DNA from: Chitinophaga varians
GTDB lineage: Bacteria; Bacteroidota; Bacteroidia; Chitinophagales; Chitinophagaceae
Assembly: GCF_014529945.1 (NCBI RefSeq)
Contig: NZ_JACVFB010000001.1
Span: forward strand, 1,674,001 to 1,738,000
Reading direction: 5' to 3'
DNA length: 64,000 nt
The notes beneath the pieces were generated by a model, which was not told where the DNA came from, did not search any database, and worked only from the letters and a program-made list of their open reading frames with translations. Within the stretch, counting starts at the first letter, position 1, and the number at the start of each line of letters is the position of its first letter. Below are positions 15,828-23,746 of this stretch, piece after piece. Both the position numbers and the translations under genes were made by a program.

Positions 15828-16709
15828 ATGAAGGAATCTGCCTCGAGTAAAACCGCGCAGTATATGGCACTGTTCCGTGCTATGGAAACCACCCGTTCAG
15901 AAAACAAAAGAGTATTCAAAGACAAATATGCTCACCTCTTTTTGCCACCTGGTTTAAGGGTAGCGGCATGGCTGAGCCATCTGCGCGCGTTTCGGAAGGT
16001 AGCTGAAAATATTATCCATAAAAGAATTCCGGGCGCCTACACTTCCGGCATTGCCCGCACCCGGTTGATAGATGAGTTGCTGGAAGAAGCGGTCCGTAAA
16101 GGCGCCCGGCAGGTAATGATCCTTGGGGCCGGCTTCGATACCCGTGGTCTTCGCCTGCCTTTTCTGCATGGTATGCCGGTCATTGAAATAGATCATCCCA
16201 ATACAGCCAAATACAAGTTGTCAAGGCTCAGCCGACAGCATATTCCCCGGCATATCCGTTATTATCAGATCGACTTCAACAAGCAGAGCCTCGATCAGCT
16301 GGGCGCGCAGCATCAGTTCGATTTTACGGTACCCACCGCCATTATCTGGGAAGGGGTGACCAACTATCTTACCGCCGAAGCGATCGACAGCACCTTTGCT
16401 TTTCTGCAACGTTTCCCTGCCGGTTCCCATGTTATCTTCACCTATGTGCATCAGGAAGTGCTGGACAATCCTGCTGCCTTTACCGGCGCAGAAAAACTCC
16501 TGAAAGATGTGGCTAATCTGGAAGAGAAATGGACTTTCGGTTTCCTGCCCGCTGCCTTGGCAGCCTACCTGCAGCGTTTCGGGTTTATGCTCACCAAAGA
16601 CCTCGGAGCGGATGAATACAGGGCGCTCTATCTGAATGGAAGGGAAAAAGAAGAAGGGTATGAGTTTTACCGGGTAGCGTTCGCCCGCCGGACGGAAGAC
16701 CAGGGTTAA
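15828..16709 (+). CDS. SAM-dependent methyltransferase, TIGR00027/leucine carboxyl methyltransferase-like
   Basis: The 293-residue protein fits the Ppm1/Tcmp family: 'YTSGIARTRLIDELLEEAVRKGARQVMILGAGFDTRGLRLP' contains the SAM-binding GAGFDTR loop. 'PVIEIDHPNTAKYKL' is the acidic ribose-binding strand and 'AIIWEGVTNYLTAEAIDSTFAFLQR' the usual post-motif. It is a soluble O-methyltransferase of unknown substrate. Its stop overlaps the convergent response-regulator stop by 4 nt (TTAA). Confidence 0.87.
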   Translation: MKESASSKTAQYMALFRAMETTRSENKRVFKDKYAHLFLPPGLRVAAWLSHLRAFRKVAENIIHKRIPGAYTSGIARTRLIDELLEEAVRKGARQVMILGAGFDTRGLRLPFLHGMPVIEIDHPNTAKYKLSRLSRQHIPRHIRYYQIDFNKQSLDQLGAQHQFDFTVPTAIIWEGVTNYLTAEAIDSTFAFLQRFPAGSHVIFTYVHQEVLDNPAAFTGAEKLLKDVANLEEKWTFGFLPAALAAYLQRFGFMLTKDLGADEYRALYLNGREKEEGYEFYRVAFARRTEDQG

Positions 16710-17125
16710 TGTAAGGAAGTAGTGCCTCTGGCCAATACAAGCTGCAATAATTTACACAGATCATCAAACCTTGCCGGCTTGGTGATATAATCTACCGCAC
16801 CCATGGAACGGGCGGCGGAAATCTCCCTGGGTTCGTCACTGGTACTATAAATGATCACCGGAATATTTTTCAGGTACTCAATGTCCTTGATACGCTCCAG
16901 AAACACGATCCCATTCATCAACGGCATATTCAGGTCCAGAAAAATAAGATCAGGCAGGTAAGTATGGGTACAAAGATTATCCAGCGCCTCCTGACCGTTA
17001 CCGGCCGTGAGGCATTGTACGGGATGATTCAGTTCGGCCAGCGCCAGTTTAAAAAGCTCCTGGTCATCTGTGTCATCGTCCACCAATAACAGGGTTTTTA
17101 ACTCCCCATAATCCTTGTATTGCAT
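16706..17125 (-). CDS. Single-domain response regulator (CheY-like)
   Basis: The 139-residue product is a lone receiver domain: acidic pocket 'LLLVDDDTDDQELF', phospho-acceptor Asp in 'LIFLDLNMPLMNG', Thr/Ser switch 'IYSTSDE' and the invariant Lys in 'DYITKPARFDDL'. No output domain or kinase is adjacent, so it probably relays phosphate to or from a distant kinase, or acts by protein contact. It matches the DDD-type receivers common in Bacteroidota near PAS kinases. Confidence 0.92.
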   Translation of the reverse strand: MQYKDYGELKTLLLVDDDTDDQELFKLALAELNHPVQCLTAGNGQEALDNLCTHTYLPDLIFLDLNMPLMNGIVFLERIKDIEYLKNIPVIIYSTSDEPREISAARSMGAVDYITKPARFDDLCKLLQLVLARGTTSLH

Positions 17126-17306
17126 ATAGCGGTCTCCAGGTTATAAATGTACGGTTTATTCTATTAATAAAAGATGCTCAAGATCCTATATAATTCATTC
17201 ACGCTCACGCCTATATGTAGTGTTTGCGGCCTGAACATTTTGACTTTGTGGATGTTATCCATATAGATCACAGACCTCTTTTCCGGGGTTTGTTAAAAAA
17301 AATCTT

Positions 17307-17978
17307 ATGTGTACTCCATTTGTATCTTTCAGCCGCCGCTACCGGGGATATATTGCCCTATTGGCGATAGCGCTTTTTATAGCCGCCTGCGGCACTTCCG
17401 TCCATATGACCGGCACCTGGAAAGACCCGGCTGCCGAGCCGGGTGGTTATCACAATATTCTGGTGGCGGGCCTGAGCTCCAACCAGACAGCACGCGGGAC
17501 AGTTGAGAATAAACTGGCTGCACAGTTACAACAACACGGCGTGGTGGCCGGAAAAAGCATCGATCTGTTTCCGCCTAACTTCGATCCTAAAAAGGAGGAA
17601 TCAGTAAAATCCGCTTCCGGTAAAATCGAGGCGGCAGGTTATAAGGCTGTACTCACCGTAACCCTTATCAACAAGGAGTCTGAAACCCGGTATGTTCCGG
17701 GTACCATGATGTATGCGCCTTATCCCGCTTATGGCTGGTATGGCCGGTTCTGGGGCTATTACGGGTATATGTACAACTCGGTATACTCACCGGGATATTA
17801 TACCACCGACAAGGTGTATTTCCTGGAAAGCAACCTGTACGACCTGACTAAAGACGGGAAACTGGTTTGGTCCGGTCAGTCAGAGACCTATAACCCTAAC
17901 AGCCTGGAGTCTTTTGCCACTGCTTACGCTAAGAAGGTAACAGAAGCGCTGCAGAACAACGGACTTTTGAAAAGATAA
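17307..17978 (+). CDS. Hypothetical lipoprotein
   Basis: This 223-residue protein has a lipoprotein signal ending 'LFIAACGTSVHMTGTWKDP' and is probably anchored in the outer membrane. The mature part contains 'ILVAGLSSNQTARGTVENKLAAQLQQHGVVAGKSIDLFPP', resembling DUF4136-like lipoproteins. A Tyr/Gly-rich stretch 'YPAYGWYGRFWGYYGYMYN' and a C-terminal 'ESFATAYAKKVTEALQNNGLL' follow. The function is unknown. Confidence 0.7.
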   Translation: MCTPFVSFSRRYRGYIALLAIALFIAACGTSVHMTGTWKDPAAEPGGYHNILVAGLSSNQTARGTVENKLAAQLQQHGVVAGKSIDLFPPNFDPKKEESVKSASGKIEAAGYKAVLTVTLINKESETRYVPGTMMYAPYPAYGWYGRFWGYYGYMYNSVYSPGYYTTDKVYFLESNLYDLTKDGKLVWSGQSETYNPNSLESFATAYAKKVTEALQNNGLLKR

Positions 17979-17982
17979 ACCG

Positions 17983-18423
17983 TTAGTTGGACGGCTTGTT
18001 GTAATAGGTCCGATCCTGAATAATCTTACCGTTTTCAACGGTAAAAACCACACAGATGGGGAGGTGCCATTTTTTGCCGTCCTGGCCCGTGGCGCTGGAG
18101 ACAAATTCAACGATAATGTGATGTTTGTCGCCATAGATGTCCCTTATTTCATCGTGTACATCGGGGAACAACCGATGCAGTTCCTGGTATTTTTTAGTCA
18201 GCGAGGAAGGGCTGAGCGTTACCATTTCCGGACCATATTCGGGGTCCAGGAATTGTGCTGAATCAGCGTAGCAGGCTGCCATCTTCTCCCAGTCATGCTC
18301 GTTAAAAGCAGTGAACATTTCCTTTACCACCTGAACATGAGGGTTTGACAGGCTGATTTTTCCACCTGGCTGCACGCAGGCTGTTACCAGAAAAAGAGAT
18401 AAAATGGTACAGTACATTTTCAT
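17983..18423 (-). CDS. SnoaL-like/NTF2-like fold lipoprotein
   Basis: The 146-residue protein has a lipoprotein signal ('MKMYCTILSLFLVTACVQ') and a cone-shaped NTF2-like domain: 'VKEMFTAFNEHDWEKMAACYADSAQFLDPEYGPEM' then 'KWHLPICVVFTVENGKIIQDRTYYN'. The pattern is that of SnoaL-like ester-cyclase/isomerase relatives. No catalytic role can be assigned. It converges on the previous gene with a 4-nt gap. Confidence 0.75.
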   Translation of the reverse strand: MKMYCTILSLFLVTACVQPGGKISLSNPHVQVVKEMFTAFNEHDWEKMAACYADSAQFLDPEYGPEMVTLSPSSLTKKYQELHRLFPDVHDEIRDIYGDKHHIIVEFVSSATGQDGKKWHLPICVVFTVENGKIIQDRTYYNKPSN

Positions 18424-18506
18424 AGCAGGGTAATTTGATGCTGAGAAAAATCAAATTACGAAGAAGTATGATAAAAGCCTAACTTGCTTGTTTTTAATTG
18501 ATTTTT

Positions 18507-18737
18507 ATGGAGATGACACAACCGAACCCGGAGATATTGCAACAGCTGGTAACCATGAAAATGCCCTTCGGGAAATATAAGGACGTGGTACTGTGTGATT
18601 TGCCGGTAAGTTATCTGGAATGGTTTCAGCGTAACGGTTTCCCTAAAGGTAAACTGGGCATGATGCTGGAAACAATGCTGGTCATCAAAATGAATGGCCT
18701 CACACATCTGCTGACACCCCTGAAAAAACAGCGATGA
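18507..18737 (+). CDS. DUF3820 family protein
   Basis: A 76-residue protein from ATG 18507; the longer frame would need TTG at 18498. It has the DUF3820 pattern 'KMPFGKYKDVVLCDLPVSYLEWFQRNGFPKGKLGMMLE', in which the MPFGKYKG-like and PxxYLxW motifs are the family signature. Family members are small and of unknown function; some are annotated as putative quorum-sensing-regulated proteins. Confidence 0.8.
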   Translation: MEMTQPNPEILQQLVTMKMPFGKYKDVVLCDLPVSYLEWFQRNGFPKGKLGMMLETMLVIKMNGLTHLLTPLKKQR

Positions 18738-18751
18738 ATAGCCATATCTGA

Positions 18752-18786
18752 AAATAAAGAGGCTGCCTCGTTTCCGGGCAGCCTCT
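18752..18786 (-). terminator. Terminator for the bactofilin operon
   Basis: A perfect 10-bp stem AGAGGCTGCC / GGCAGCCTCT with a 9-nt loop is followed on the minus strand by TTTATTTT. Confidence 0.8.
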
Positions 18787-18829
18787 CCAAATAACGTTTA
18801 AGTATATACGTTGTTTAGTCAGGACATGG

Positions 18830-19327
18830 TTAAAACCAACTGGTGGTTTGTTCTTCTTCTTCGTTGGCGGCCGACGCAGCAGGAGTAGCGGCGGCAGTAA
18901 CAGGAAGGGTTTCTCCTGTCACCGGAGGATGATGTTGTTCTACAGCAGGAGGTGTTTCCGGTTTAGGGGTGGGAAGCACATTTTTCCGGATGGCCCCTTC
19001 CACCACAGCGCCCTCTTCCAATTCCAGCACGATGGCATTCACGTCTCCCTTAACGAAGGCTTTATTGCTGATATGCGCTTTGTTGCTGATATACACGTCT
19101 CCATACACTTTTCCGTGTACAACGAGGTCGGCTGCGTAAATATGCCCTTTTATGCTGGCGGTTTCACTTACTACCAGTTTGCCGGTCGTTTTTACGTTAC
19201 CCTTTACGTTTCCGTCAATCCGCCCAGAAATGGTAGCATCGATGCTGCCGTTTACGGATACTTCTTTTGGGATACGAAATGCTCCCGGTACAATGATGTT
19301 TCGGAAAAAATGTCTCACACTTATCAC
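18830..19327 (-). CDS. Bactofilin (polymer-forming cytoskeletal protein)
   Basis: The 165-residue protein has a bactofilin/DUF583 beta-helix core: repeated short strands in 'SVNGSIDATISGRIDGNVKGNVKTTGKLVVSETASIKGHIYAADLVVHGKVYGDV'. A Pro/Ala/Glu-rich disordered tail follows ('TPKPETPPAVEQHHPPVTGE'). Bactofilins polymerise without nucleotide into membrane-associated filaments that organise cell shape or envelope enzymes. The start is probably GTG at 19327, 9 nt after the stop of the actin-like gene; no suitable ATG exists. The tight spacing makes an operon with the actin homologue nearly certain. Confidence 0.9.
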   Translation of the reverse strand: MISVRHFFRNIIVPGAFRIPKEVSVNGSIDATISGRIDGNVKGNVKTTGKLVVSETASIKGHIYAADLVVHGKVYGDVYISNKAHISNKAFVKGDVNAIVLELEEGAVVEGAIRKNVLPTPKPETPPAVEQHHPPVTGETLPVTAAATPAASAANEEEEQTTSWF

Positions 19328-19336
19328 ACAAAGAAA

Positions 19337-20401
19337 TTAGAGGGTTATGGGATTATTTACGACTGGTTGATGCTCGTCATCGAACGTAGAGATAATAGAA
19401 CTGGAGTTGCCGAGGTCGAGGCCAACGCTCCGTTGAGGTTTATTGTCTGATATCCGAAGACTGTTATAAAGATAACCAATACTCATGAGTTTTTCAGGTT
19501 CGGGCGCTACTTCCACCGGAATAAAATCACGGAACTCTTCCTGGAAAGCATCGGTTAATTCTTTATAGTGGGCACCGCCACCCATCAGGTATATTTTTTC
19601 GCAGCTTTCAAAGTCCAGATCGGTGAAGTAGCTACGCATCAGCGGAGATACCACCTCTTTGTAATACTGCGTCAGCACACCTTTGCGCATCTCGCGCAGG
19701 TCAATGCGTTTGCGGTTGGTGAAGATAGAGCCTTTCATAAAGGCGTCGTCTACCTGGTGCTCGTTTTTCATCTCCAGATAGTGTTTCTGGTTCAGTTCAC
19801 GGGTCAGGTTGTTGATAGCGTAACGGATACCGTGAGAGCTAAAGCAGGTACGGTGTACCAGGCCGTCGCCGGTGGCCATGCCGCCTTCTATGGTGCCAAA
19901 ACCAAAGCTGATAGCGATGAAGTTGTCCAACTGCGGTTCGTTGATCGTCTTTTTGAGGCCAATGATACCGCCCACGATCTCAGGGATGACTTCATACTTT
20001 TCGATGTCGAACATCGCTTTTTTGAAAGACCCTTTGGTGTTGTACGTTTGCGTATCATAGTCGATCAGGAAATGCCGCTTGCTCAGAAACTGTTCTGCTG
20101 CGGTTTTGTAGACGTTGTAAGTAGAAAAAGGGAAACCCATGGTCAGTGCAATGGGCTGCTGTACTTTGTCGGCCGTATTGAGCAGTGCCGCTTTGAACAG
20201 GATTTCATAGTCTTCTTCAGTAGGAGCTGCATTGGTAATCCTTCCGGGATTGATGCCTCCTCGTTTGGCCAGATTGCCTACCAGATACCAGGTTTCATCT
20301 TTTTTGATCTTCAAGCCGTTGAGCAGATCTTTGCTCGAGTTTTCGGTATTCCCAAAGGCAGTCTCAAAAACGCTGGGAAAACTGGTTGTAGTTACTTTCA
20401 T
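19337..20401 (-). CDS. ParM/Alp-type actin homologue, apparently circularly permuted
   Basis: This 354-residue protein belongs to the actin/ParM ATPase superfamily, but the motif order is unusual. It opens with 'TTTSFPSVFETAFG', the segment that normally follows the first beta-hairpin, then 'WYLVGNLAKRGG', a phosphate-2-like 'FIAISFGFGTIEGGM' (161-175; the usual Asp is Ser) and the adenosine motif 'IYLMGGGAHYKELTDAF' (270-286). The phosphate-1 motif 'RSVGLDLGNSSSIISTF' comes last, at 324-340. No such motif is found at the N terminus or upstream of the ATG. It is co-transcribed with a bactofilin, so a cytoskeletal or positioning role is likely. Family assignment is firm; permutation is a motif-based reading. 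Confidence 0.82.
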   Translation of the reverse strand: MKVTTTSFPSVFETAFGNTENSSKDLLNGLKIKKDETWYLVGNLAKRGGINPGRITNAAPTEEDYEILFKAALLNTADKVQQPIALTMGFPFSTYNVYKTAAEQFLSKRHFLIDYDTQTYNTKGSFKKAMFDIEKYEVIPEIVGGIIGLKKTINEPQLDNFIAISFGFGTIEGGMATGDGLVHRTCFSSHGIRYAINNLTRELNQKHYLEMKNEHQVDDAFMKGSIFTNRKRIDLREMRKGVLTQYYKEVVSPLMRSYFTDLDFESCEKIYLMGGGAHYKELTDAFQEEFRDFIPVEVAPEPEKLMSIGYLYNSLRISDNKPQRSVGLDLGNSSSIISTFDDEHQPVVNNPITL

Positions 20402-20650
20402 AGTGTTGTATTGATAATAACGGTTGTTTTCTCAATTTAGCCGGGATGAGGGTTTCATCATGATACTAAACAGGGCTTAAATATATAAAATATTAGTAAA
20501 CAAGGGGATGACAATCGCTGAATGTAAGTTAAATTTAATACAGCTTCTCTGAATTACAAAATACCACTGATACTAAAAGGGCAGGATTCCCGTTTTTAAT
20601 AATAGTTGTCCCCCTTATCCCTGCCTGTATTCACTTCTTATCTGGTTTTC

Positions 20651-21016
20651 ATGCGATCCATGCGATTGGCCTGGCTGCTTTCAGCGCTGCTATGGGCTTG
20701 TAACTCCTCCCAGAAAATTTATACCGCCCCTGCCATAGGCGCGGAAGCTCAGTTTGATAAAGGGCTGCGCCCCGAAAAACATCCCAAATATCTTTTCGAT
20801 AAAAAGACGATGAAAGACCTGGAACGACAGGGCGTCGTCTCGGACTACACCAGCAAAAGAAGAAATACCGCTCCCACCGCCCCGGTAAAAAAATCAGGCG
20901 GCGGTGAATCGACCGCCACAGACTCTACCGCGCATACAACAGACAGCACGGGAGCCTCCCTGCCACATCCGGCAGATAGTGTGCGTACACAACCAGACAG
21001 CATTCCACACGGGTAA
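20651..21016 (+). CDS. Hypothetical lipoprotein with Ser/Thr/Pro-rich tail
   Basis: From ATG 20651 the 121-residue product has a lipoprotein signal ('MRSMRLAWLLSALLWACNSSQ'). A short conserved-looking part follows ('IGAEAQFDKGLRPEKHPKYLFDKKTMKDLERQGVV'), then a low-complexity tail rich in Thr, Ser, Asp and Pro. The longer frame upstream needs a TTG. It is probably a small outer-membrane lipoprotein of unknown role. Confidence 0.6.
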   Translation: MRSMRLAWLLSALLWACNSSQKIYTAPAIGAEAQFDKGLRPEKHPKYLFDKKTMKDLERQGVVSDYTSKRRNTAPTAPVKKSGGGESTATDSTAHTTDSTGASLPHPADSVRTQPDSIPHG

Positions 21017-21021
21017 CTCCG

Positions 21022-21150
21022 GCTCGCGCCCAGGGTTACGTTGTTGTTCCGGTTATTTTGAGGTCATGTTTAAGTCGCCACCATCACTTAAAAGGAAGAC
21101 CCCTGAAAGAATTTGAACAACACCATGGCCCGGGTCTTCAGCTCTGGGGG
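21022..21150. repeat. REP-like pair, copy B (degenerate)
   Basis: A left half GCCCAGGGTTACGTTGTTGTTC (split as GCCCAGGG, TTACGTT, GTTGTTC) lies at about 21028-21049. An inverted right half at about 21115-21150 has GAACAAC followed by CCCGGGTCTTCAGCTCTGGG. It is a decayed version of the copy at 23129-23280 and fills much of the gap before the M1 peptidase. Confidence 0.65.
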
Positions 21151-21218
21151 AAAAATCCCTATTTTTGAAAAACAGGCCCTTCTGTTTTCAGCGGCCCTTT
21201 ACGAATGATGAATGATGT

Positions 21219-23072
21219 ATGATGACAAAGCGTTTCCTTTTTTTACTGTTGCTGGCAGGCTGGCAACAGGTTACAGCACAATCCCTGTTTATGCCGCGGA
21301 ACATCCGTCAGGCTTATGAGAAACAAACAAGGAATGAAAGTGGCGCCCCCGGCGCCCGTTATTGGCAGAACAAAGCCAACTACGATATTCAGGTAAAATT
21401 TGAACCTGCCACTAATCTGGTATCTGGCTCGGAAACGATCGTGTACACCAACAACAGCCCTGATACCCTGCGTTTCCTGAACTTCAAGTTGTTTGCCAAC
21501 CTGTTCCAGCATGGCGCTATCCGCAATATGGTGGTAACGGCAGAAGACCTGCATAAAGGGGTGGCCATCAAAAACTTTAAGATCAACGGTGTGTCCAGAA
21601 ATCTTTCAGCCGTCACCGGAACGAACATGCCGGTCAACGTGGACGATCTGGCACCAGGCCAGAAAGCACAAATCTCACTCGACTTCTCCTACGTGCTGAA
21701 TGAAAATACCCATATCCGCACCGGCTCGGTAGATACCGGCGCTTACTTCATTGCGTACTTCTTCCCCAGAGTAGCAGTATATGATGATGTCAATGGATGG
21801 GACATGGTGCCTTACAACGGTGTAACCGAATTCTATAACGACTTCAGCGATTTTCGCGTAGCGATCACCGTACCGGGCAATTACCAGGTATGGGCCACCG
21901 GCGACCTGAAAAACAGCCAGGAGGTGTATACAGATACTTACCTGCAAAGGATCGCCCGGGCAGAGAAGAGCCATGAGGTCATCGACATCATTGACAGCGC
22001 AGATATCAGGAAGGGAAATATCTCTCCCCGGAATGCCACCAATACCTGGCGGTTTGAAGCGTCCAACGTGGTGGATTTCGCTTTTGCCACCAGCAACCAC
22101 TACTACTGGAAAGCTGCCAGCGTGGAAGTGGACCCCGTCACCAAACGTCGCACCCGGGTGGATGTCGCTTTCAATCCCACGCACCTGGATTACTTTGAAG
22201 TGATTGACTACGCACGGGCCACCGTCGATAAAATGAGCCACCATTTCCCCAAATGGCCGTTCCCTTACCCTCATATCACCATATTCGACGGACTGGACCA
22301 GATGGAGTATCCCATGATGGTGAATGATAACCCGGTGTCCAGCAAAGCAGGGGCGATAGAACTGACAGACCATGAGATCTTCCATACCATGTTCCCGTTT
22401 TATATGGGCACCAACGAAACCATCTACGCCTGGATGGACGAAGGTTGGGCTACCATAGGGGAGTGGCTGATTTCTCCCATGATCGACTCCTCCATCGTGG
22501 ATAGTTACGGGATGCCTAATTACAACGCTATTGCCGGCAAGGCACAGGACCTGCCTGTCATGACGCCGTCCAATCAGCTGACAGACGCCTATATGACCAA
22601 CTCTTATCCGAAACCGGCACTGGGCTACCTCTATGTAAAAGATATGCTGGGCGACAGCCTCTTTCTGAAAGCGCTGCATCATTATATCCGTACATGGAAC
22701 GGAAAACATCCGCAGCCCTATGACTTCTTCAACTGCATGAACACCGGTTCCGGTAAAAACCTGAACTGGTTCTGGAAAAGCTGGTTCTTCGACGATGGTT
22801 ATCCGGACCTGGCCATCGAAAAGGTAATCCATAACGGACAACGTTACGAGGTGACGGTCGTGTCAAAAGGCACCAAGCCCGTACCCGTAGACGTGACGGT
22901 GCTGTTCGACGATCAGACCACACAGCAACTGCACAAAAGCATCGAATGCTGGGAAAAAGGTAATAAAGCCGTGACACTGAGTTTTACGTCTTCCAAAAAA
23001 ATCAGTAAAGTGATATTGGGCAGCACCTGGGTGGCGGATGTCAATCCATCGGATAATGTGAAGGTGTTTTAA
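21219..23072 (+). CDS. M1 family metallopeptidase, exported
   Basis: The 617-residue protein has a Sec signal ('MTKRFLFLLLLAGWQQVTAQS') and an N-terminal beta-saddle domain with 'YDIQVKFEPATNLVSGSETIVYTN'. The catalytic zinc site 'TDHEIFHTMFPFYMGTNETIYAWMDEGWATIGEW' gives HExxH and the third Glu ligand. The usual GxMEN exopeptidase loop appears as 'DGLDQMEYPMM', a variant, so aminopeptidase specificity may differ. It probably acts in the periplasm on peptides. REP-like elements flank the gene on both sides. Confidence 0.9.
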   Translation: MMTKRFLFLLLLAGWQQVTAQSLFMPRNIRQAYEKQTRNESGAPGARYWQNKANYDIQVKFEPATNLVSGSETIVYTNNSPDTLRFLNFKLFANLFQHGAIRNMVVTAEDLHKGVAIKNFKINGVSRNLSAVTGTNMPVNVDDLAPGQKAQISLDFSYVLNENTHIRTGSVDTGAYFIAYFFPRVAVYDDVNGWDMVPYNGVTEFYNDFSDFRVAITVPGNYQVWATGDLKNSQEVYTDTYLQRIARAEKSHEVIDIIDSADIRKGNISPRNATNTWRFEASNVVDFAFATSNHYYWKAASVEVDPVTKRRTRVDVAFNPTHLDYFEVIDYARATVDKMSHHFPKWPFPYPHITIFDGLDQMEYPMMVNDNPVSSKAGAIELTDHEIFHTMFPFYMGTNETIYAWMDEGWATIGEWLISPMIDSSIVDSYGMPNYNAIAGKAQDLPVMTPSNQLTDAYMTNSYPKPALGYLYVKDMLGDSLFLKALHHYIRTWNGKHPQPYDFFNCMNTGSGKNLNWFWKSWFFDDGYPDLAIEKVIHNGQRYEVTVVSKGTKPVPVDVTVLFDDQTTQQLHKSIECWEKGNKAVTLSFTSSKKISKVILGSTWVADVNPSDNVKVF

Positions 23073-23128
23073 GATCGCGTTGCTGCAGAGAGGGACGGGG
23101 ATAAGGGAGCCGTAAAAAATCCGGAAAA

Positions 23129-23280
23129 CCCAGGGCTCACGCCCTGGGCTACGATGTTGTTCAAATTCTTTTTTGGATTGCTCTTTAAGTGATGCTTTAG
23201 TAGCTTACCCCCCAATAGCGGGGAGATGTACCTACTAAATAACCTGAACAACAACGTTCCCCAGGGCGTGAGCCCTGGGG
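23129..23280. repeat. REP-like inverted pair, copy C
   Basis: Two GC-rich hairpins, CCCAGGGCTCACGCCCTGGG (23129-23148) and CCCAGGGCGTGAGCCCTGGG (23260-23279), face each other. They carry inverted tags ACGATGTTGTTC and GAACAACAACGT towards the inside, with a small stem (CCCC..GGGG) between. This is the most intact copy in the window and lies between the convergent M1 peptidase and ACBP genes. Confidence 0.82.
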
Positions 23281-23291
23281 ACAAAATATGA

Positions 23292-23549
23292 TCAGCCTTT
23301 CAGGCGGTGCACCAGATCGATGTATTCCTGCATGGCAGCCTCTTTGGATTTACCTTTCAGCGCAGCCCAGGCTTCGTGTTTGGCTTTAGCGACAAAGTCG
23401 AAGGGATTAGCCGGAGGGTCGGTGTCCACATCGCCGGTGGAACCTTGTTTGTAGAGGCTGTATAATTGCAATAATATCTCATTGGATGGTTTCTCAGAGA
23501 GCGTTTTGCTTTCAGCAGCAGCTTGCTCAAATTGTGCGGTCAGGTCCAT
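23292..23549 (-). CDS. Acyl-CoA-binding protein (ACBP)
   Basis: The 85-residue product from ATG 23549 is a complete ACBP domain: 'MDLTAQFEQAAAESKTL', 'LLQLYSLYKQGSTGDVDTD' with the YxLYKQ(A/G)xxG signature, 'FVAKAKHEAWAALKGKSKEAAMQEYIDLV' with KxxAW. It binds long-chain acyl-CoA in the cytoplasm. The longer frame adds 25 residues not seen in the family and was not used. Confidence 0.92.
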   Translation of the reverse strand: MDLTAQFEQAAAESKTLSEKPSNEILLQLYSLYKQGSTGDVDTDPPANPFDFVAKAKHEAWAALKGKSKEAAMQEYIDLVHRLKG

Positions 23550-23682
23550 ATCATCAGGTTTTAGATCAAATAATACCCCGGAGGGGGATTTATATCTAAT
23601 ATATGAAAAATTGACAATCCGCATATAGCATGTTTATCAAAACATAATCGCCCGAAACCGCTGACTAATGAACTAATTTTAA

Positions 23683-23690
23683 TACCTTTG
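23683..23690 (+). promoter_or_regulatory. lepA -7 element
   Basis: TACCTTTG is an exact TAnnTTTG box 56 nt before lepA. The -33 region has only a CTG. Confidence 0.55.
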
Positions 23691-23746
23691 CGGCCTGAAA
23701 AGGCTTAACGCGGCACTTTAGCCGCCACAGGCCAGTAAATCAACAT

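Noticed and set aside
19337..20401. Actin-like gene considered as plasmid segregation ParM
   Set aside because: There is no ParR-type adaptor gene, no parC-like repeats and no other plasmid feature; the neighbour is bactofilin.
23129..23280. Inverted GC-rich hairpins considered as ends of an insertion sequence
   Set aside because: Only about 150 bp lie between them, with no transposase frame and no target duplication visible.
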